DNA from: Rhodamnia argentea
Lineage: Eukaryota > Streptophyta > Magnoliopsida > Myrtales > Myrtaceae
DNA length: 64,000 nt
Direction: 5' to 3'
Assembly (NCBI RefSeq): GCF_020921035.1
Contig: NC_063160.1
Coordinates: forward strand, 16,457,095 to 16,521,094
Shown here: positions 60,941-64,000 of the stretch, piece after piece
How the letters are laid out: every line of letters begins with the position of its first letter
How positions within the stretch are numbered: the first letter of the stretch is position 1
Notes under the pieces: model-generated
What the model was told of the DNA's origin: nothing
Seen by the model: only the letters and a program-made list of their open reading frames with translations
Database searches by the model: none
Made by a program: the position numbers and the translations under genes

Positions 60941-62780
60941 TCAATTGTAGCATTTGTTCGTCGAGAAAGCCGTGGACATCTCGCTAGGACATGGAGGTGA
61001 GTCCCAGGGCATGTTTGAAGGCAAGCTGAAGGGGAAGCCCATTGATCGCGTGGTCACTGGCCACTGGCTATTCACATGGAGCATACCGTGATTCTTCTTC
61101 AGTCCTGCCGCCTCCTCTTCACCCCCGGCGTTTCCTTGCATCTCCTGGGGAAGACCTATTGAGAAGCCACTGAATTGATGTGACCCCTCGAAGCTTATGC
61201 TCTCCGACCCCTGGTTGACGTCTCCGCCCATCAAGGCAGGGCACATGAGCATTGGGGATGTGTCGGCTGCACACTTGGCAGGTCCTGGCGGCATATCAAG
61301 GGGCGAGAAGACGAGGGTGCTGGGGAAGTCGCTGTTTGAGATTGTGAGAGTGGAGGCTTTAGAGACCGGCGGGTATAACATGGGCCTGTATGATTGAACA
61401 TCCAAGGAGTTGAAGCCAGCAGAAGTTGGATGCTGGGTGGCTGATCCAGTCTCTGTGGTGCAGGAAATGTTCTCCGAGCCAAACTGAGAGTACTGCGCAC
61501 CGTCGCCGAGCGGATCCAACCCGATATGTTCGGGTATTTGAGTGATCCAGGAGTGTGATAGAGCTCTTTGTGCCATGGAATTGGTTTTCTTGAATATCCT
61601 ACAGATAGCCCATGAGTCCTGCAGTAACAAGATTTGTTCAGATTACTTGCTAATTTTTCAGCATCAATTTAGAAGTAAGGATACTGAAACTGGGATAGGT
61701 TTTGGCGTGTAATACATTAGGGGGGATGTTCTTGTCCAAGAACTTCTTGGGAGGAGCGGAGTCAGCAAAGGAAGGGAGGCGGAACTCGTGCATCATCCAG
61801 TCGGTTTTCATGCCTTTGGCGGCTCGGCCTCTGTAGAACACGAGGGACTTCTTGAGGCCGATGCACTTGGTTCCGTCGGAGGAGTAGATAGGCCGGTCGG
61901 TCCCGGTCGCCTTCCAGAACCCGGAACCTGTGACTCTGTTCGGACGTGCGCTGTTCCTGTATTTGCGGTCTCGGGGGCAGTAGAAGTACCACTCTTTCTC
62001 TCCAGTACTTGCCAATTCTGCTTCCAGAAAGTCGACAAGCCAAGCAAAAAAATAAAAAAACACTGCTTAAGCTCAACTACTACAGGAGAAACAACGTCAG
62101 AAAGTGTTAAAATGCTTCAAAATGATACGGTATTAACAGGTGTTTCATCAAGAATGGTAATCCTGAAAGAAAAAGATATCTGGAAGAATTACCAACTGAT
62201 GGACAAATGGTTCATAGATAAGTATGGCTTAGTAGCACGAACATAGCAATCTTGATGTTGAAACTCCTGTTTAGTACGAAAACATGCCAAAAGAAGCTGC
62301 CAAAGATAGCAAGATTGCTTCTGGTGTGTGAACACTACCGTATTGCTCGACATATACGATAGTGATAGGGCAATATAATTAACACAGTCACTTCGAGAAA
62401 AAGAGAGGATAAGCTTCAAATGATGTTTGACAGATTAAAAAAAAAAAAAACATCAAACCAAAACCAAAGAGCACGAAGAATATGGTCTTTTTCTTCGTTC
62501 CATGCATGCAAACTCGCACTACCATTGAGAAAATTGCACACGCCGAAGAAGCACCAAAAAAATGATGAATCAGACGGACAACTTTTTCTCTGTTCTTACT
62601 TGGAAGATCCCAAGGATCATATTTGTAGATGTCAACTTGCTTGATGAGCTCAATGGGGAGCGACCTCTGCTGAATCTTCCTCTTGAGGTAGAACCCGACG
62701 AGCTCTTCATCAGTGGGATGGAACCTGAACCCAGGCAACATCACGTCATCCACCTTCTCTGCATCACTCTTCTCCGCCAT
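60941..62780 (-). CDS. NAC094: NAC transcription factor, FEZ/NAC094 type
   Basis: Three exons, 62780-62600, 62017-61716 and 61618-60941 (stop), give 386 residues in frame. The NAC DNA-binding domain fills about 14-175 with all five subdomains: [21 protein letters not shown] (15-34); [18 protein letters not shown] (44-60); [17 protein letters not shown] and [26 protein letters not shown] and [23 protein letters not shown]. The exon 2 donor at AAT|GTATTA was chosen because it alone joins in frame to DSWAICRIF. The tail begins ALSHSW, as in FEZ and NAC094, which direct root-cap and other developmental divisions, and ends in a Ser/Pro-rich probable activation region. The two-intron layout is the NAC norm. 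No membrane segment. Confidence 0.93.
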
Positions 62781-64000
62781 CTCTCTCTCTCTAACACGAA
62801 GAGAAACCTAATCTTGCAGCCTCCAAGAAACCAGAAACCCCAGAAGCTGCTTTGAGCTGAAACCAGCTGAACTCCGCCAAGTAACTATCGCTCGCGTGAA
62901 AAGAACTCAAAAAACAACACCCTCCCAGAGCCCTTAAGACATATTATACGCCTCTTGCTGGAAAAGGGCCTTTGCTTCCGGAGCTTGAGGCGATTCTTGA
63001 GGGGGAGACTTTCAGTGGGAGACTGTGCAGGAGCGAGGATATCGATGACTTGGTTGGAGGAGGAGCAGAGGCTTGAGCTTTAAGCTCTCTCAACACAGGT
63101 CAAGAAATATAGGACCCCCTTTGAACCCACCCGCACCATCTTTGGTGGCGTTTAAATCCAAATTAAGGATCTTGAGCGACTACAAAAATGGGAAGTGTCT
63201 GTTTATGGGAGTGTCAAGAAAAGGAAACAAGAATTCAGAAATCTGTTCATACTATTGCATTGTTCAAGCTTTTTTTTTTTTTTTTGGTTCTCTCTCTCTC
63301 TCTCAAATGGGGATTCATGCCAAGTTTATCTTCAAATCAGGGACTAGATGACAATGCATAATGCCAATGTAACAGTTTTCCATGCCCTAATAAACTATTC
63401 ATTCTTGAACATTTTCTTGTTTAGCTATGCACACTTGCAGGGTCTACTTCCAAGACTCGCTCTATATAGAGCCAAAGATGAATAAAATAATCAGACATTT
63501 GAGAGATTTCCATTAGAATAATCTTGAGAAAGGTTTGATTATTGGGTGTCCGCCTGATCCCAAATTTCTATTCCATTCTTCTTACACCTTCTATTCTTCA
63601 TCAGATTCTGCAAAAAATGCCAGATATGAACACGTGACCCGTCGCTGAATGTGGATTTTTTTTTTGGGATTTCTTAAACAATTCATTATTTCCCATCTAA
63701 ACAGAAAAGGTTAATAATTGATTATTGAGCTTGATTATCCCCAGTAGGGCCCACCTCATGTAATCAGAGAGTTTTGACCCTTTGAGAGGACACGCCCCCC
63801 ATGACCTCTTTTTCAGTATATAGCTACTAGGCTAGGTTTTCACTTGGACCCCCTCTCCCTAATCAAGTTGCCCTCTTGAGCCTTTGACTAACTTAGCCTC
63901 TTAATTAGACCATTACTCTAATTCGCTCCGGTGCGAAGCAATAGGTTCAATATGGGCATTGAAGCCTACCCCGACACTGAGTTCTTCTCTATCATGTGTA
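62781..64000. other. 5' flank of the NAC gene
   Basis: A CT/GA-rich stretch lies directly before the ATG (likely leader). Further up are a poly-T run (63270-63285) and a TC repeat (63289-63304). No further gene recognised before the window ends. Confidence 0.45.

Noticed and set aside
61650..61715. Extension of NAC exon 2 past 61716 (in-frame reading to 61650)
   Set aside because: Continuing leaves no donor that joins in frame to DSWAICRIF; the GT at AAT|GTATTA restores the conserved junction.

Overview
The window is nuclear DNA of a flowering plant, a eudicot. Genes have GT-AG introns, the intergenic DNA is AT-rich and full of poly-A/T runs, and the families are plant-specific (NAC, ZF-HD, MIF, DUF1666, plant SMC4). 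I suspect Myrtales from the overall look of the genome, but nothing here proves it. I rebuilt seven protein-coding genes by hand. All keep reading frame across their proposed splice sites. They occupy about a third of the window.

Layout: (1) 1-5.3 kb, repeats and the promoter side of a small intronless membrane protein of the misnamed 'ribosomal L34e superfamily' (5327-6034, +). (2) 9.5-12.5 kb (-), a four-exon DUF1666 gene. (3) 14.9-23.4 kb (-), a complete 28-exon SMC4 condensin gene, with a consensus E2F site about 200 bp upstream of its ATG. (4) 29.6-30.7 kb (+), an intronless, very GC-rich zinc-finger homeodomain gene of ZHD9/ZHD10 type, with four perfect G-boxes in 74 bp about 2 kb upstream. 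(5) 43.6-43.9 kb (-), an 80-residue MINI ZINC FINGER gene with an altered zinc-ligand position. (6) 56.2-59.7 kb (+), a second, five-exon DUF1666 gene. (7) 60.9-62.8 kb (-), a three-exon NAC gene of the FEZ/NAC094 type, convergent with the second DUF1666 gene.

The DNA between genes, mainly 31-56 kb, carries at least a dozen inverted-repeat (MITE or fold-back) elements of several families. Many have long arms with ACGTGG motifs and a GC-rich centre. One, at 52.1-53.9 kb, is interrupted in its right arm by a threefold tandem copy of an RNase H-like (RVT_3) coding segment, which looks like gene capture or nested insertion.

Functionally the window mixes housekeeping (SMC4, chromosome condensation) with developmental regulators (ZHD, MIF, NAC). 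MIF proteins are known partners and inhibitors of ZHD proteins, so the ZHD/MIF pair may be an activator-repressor pair in cis. From memory, Arabidopsis carries ZHD9 beside MIF2 on chromosome 3, and ZHD10, a DUF1666 gene and NAC094 close together on chromosome 5. This window has all four families in one stretch and may show the unfractionated ancestral order.
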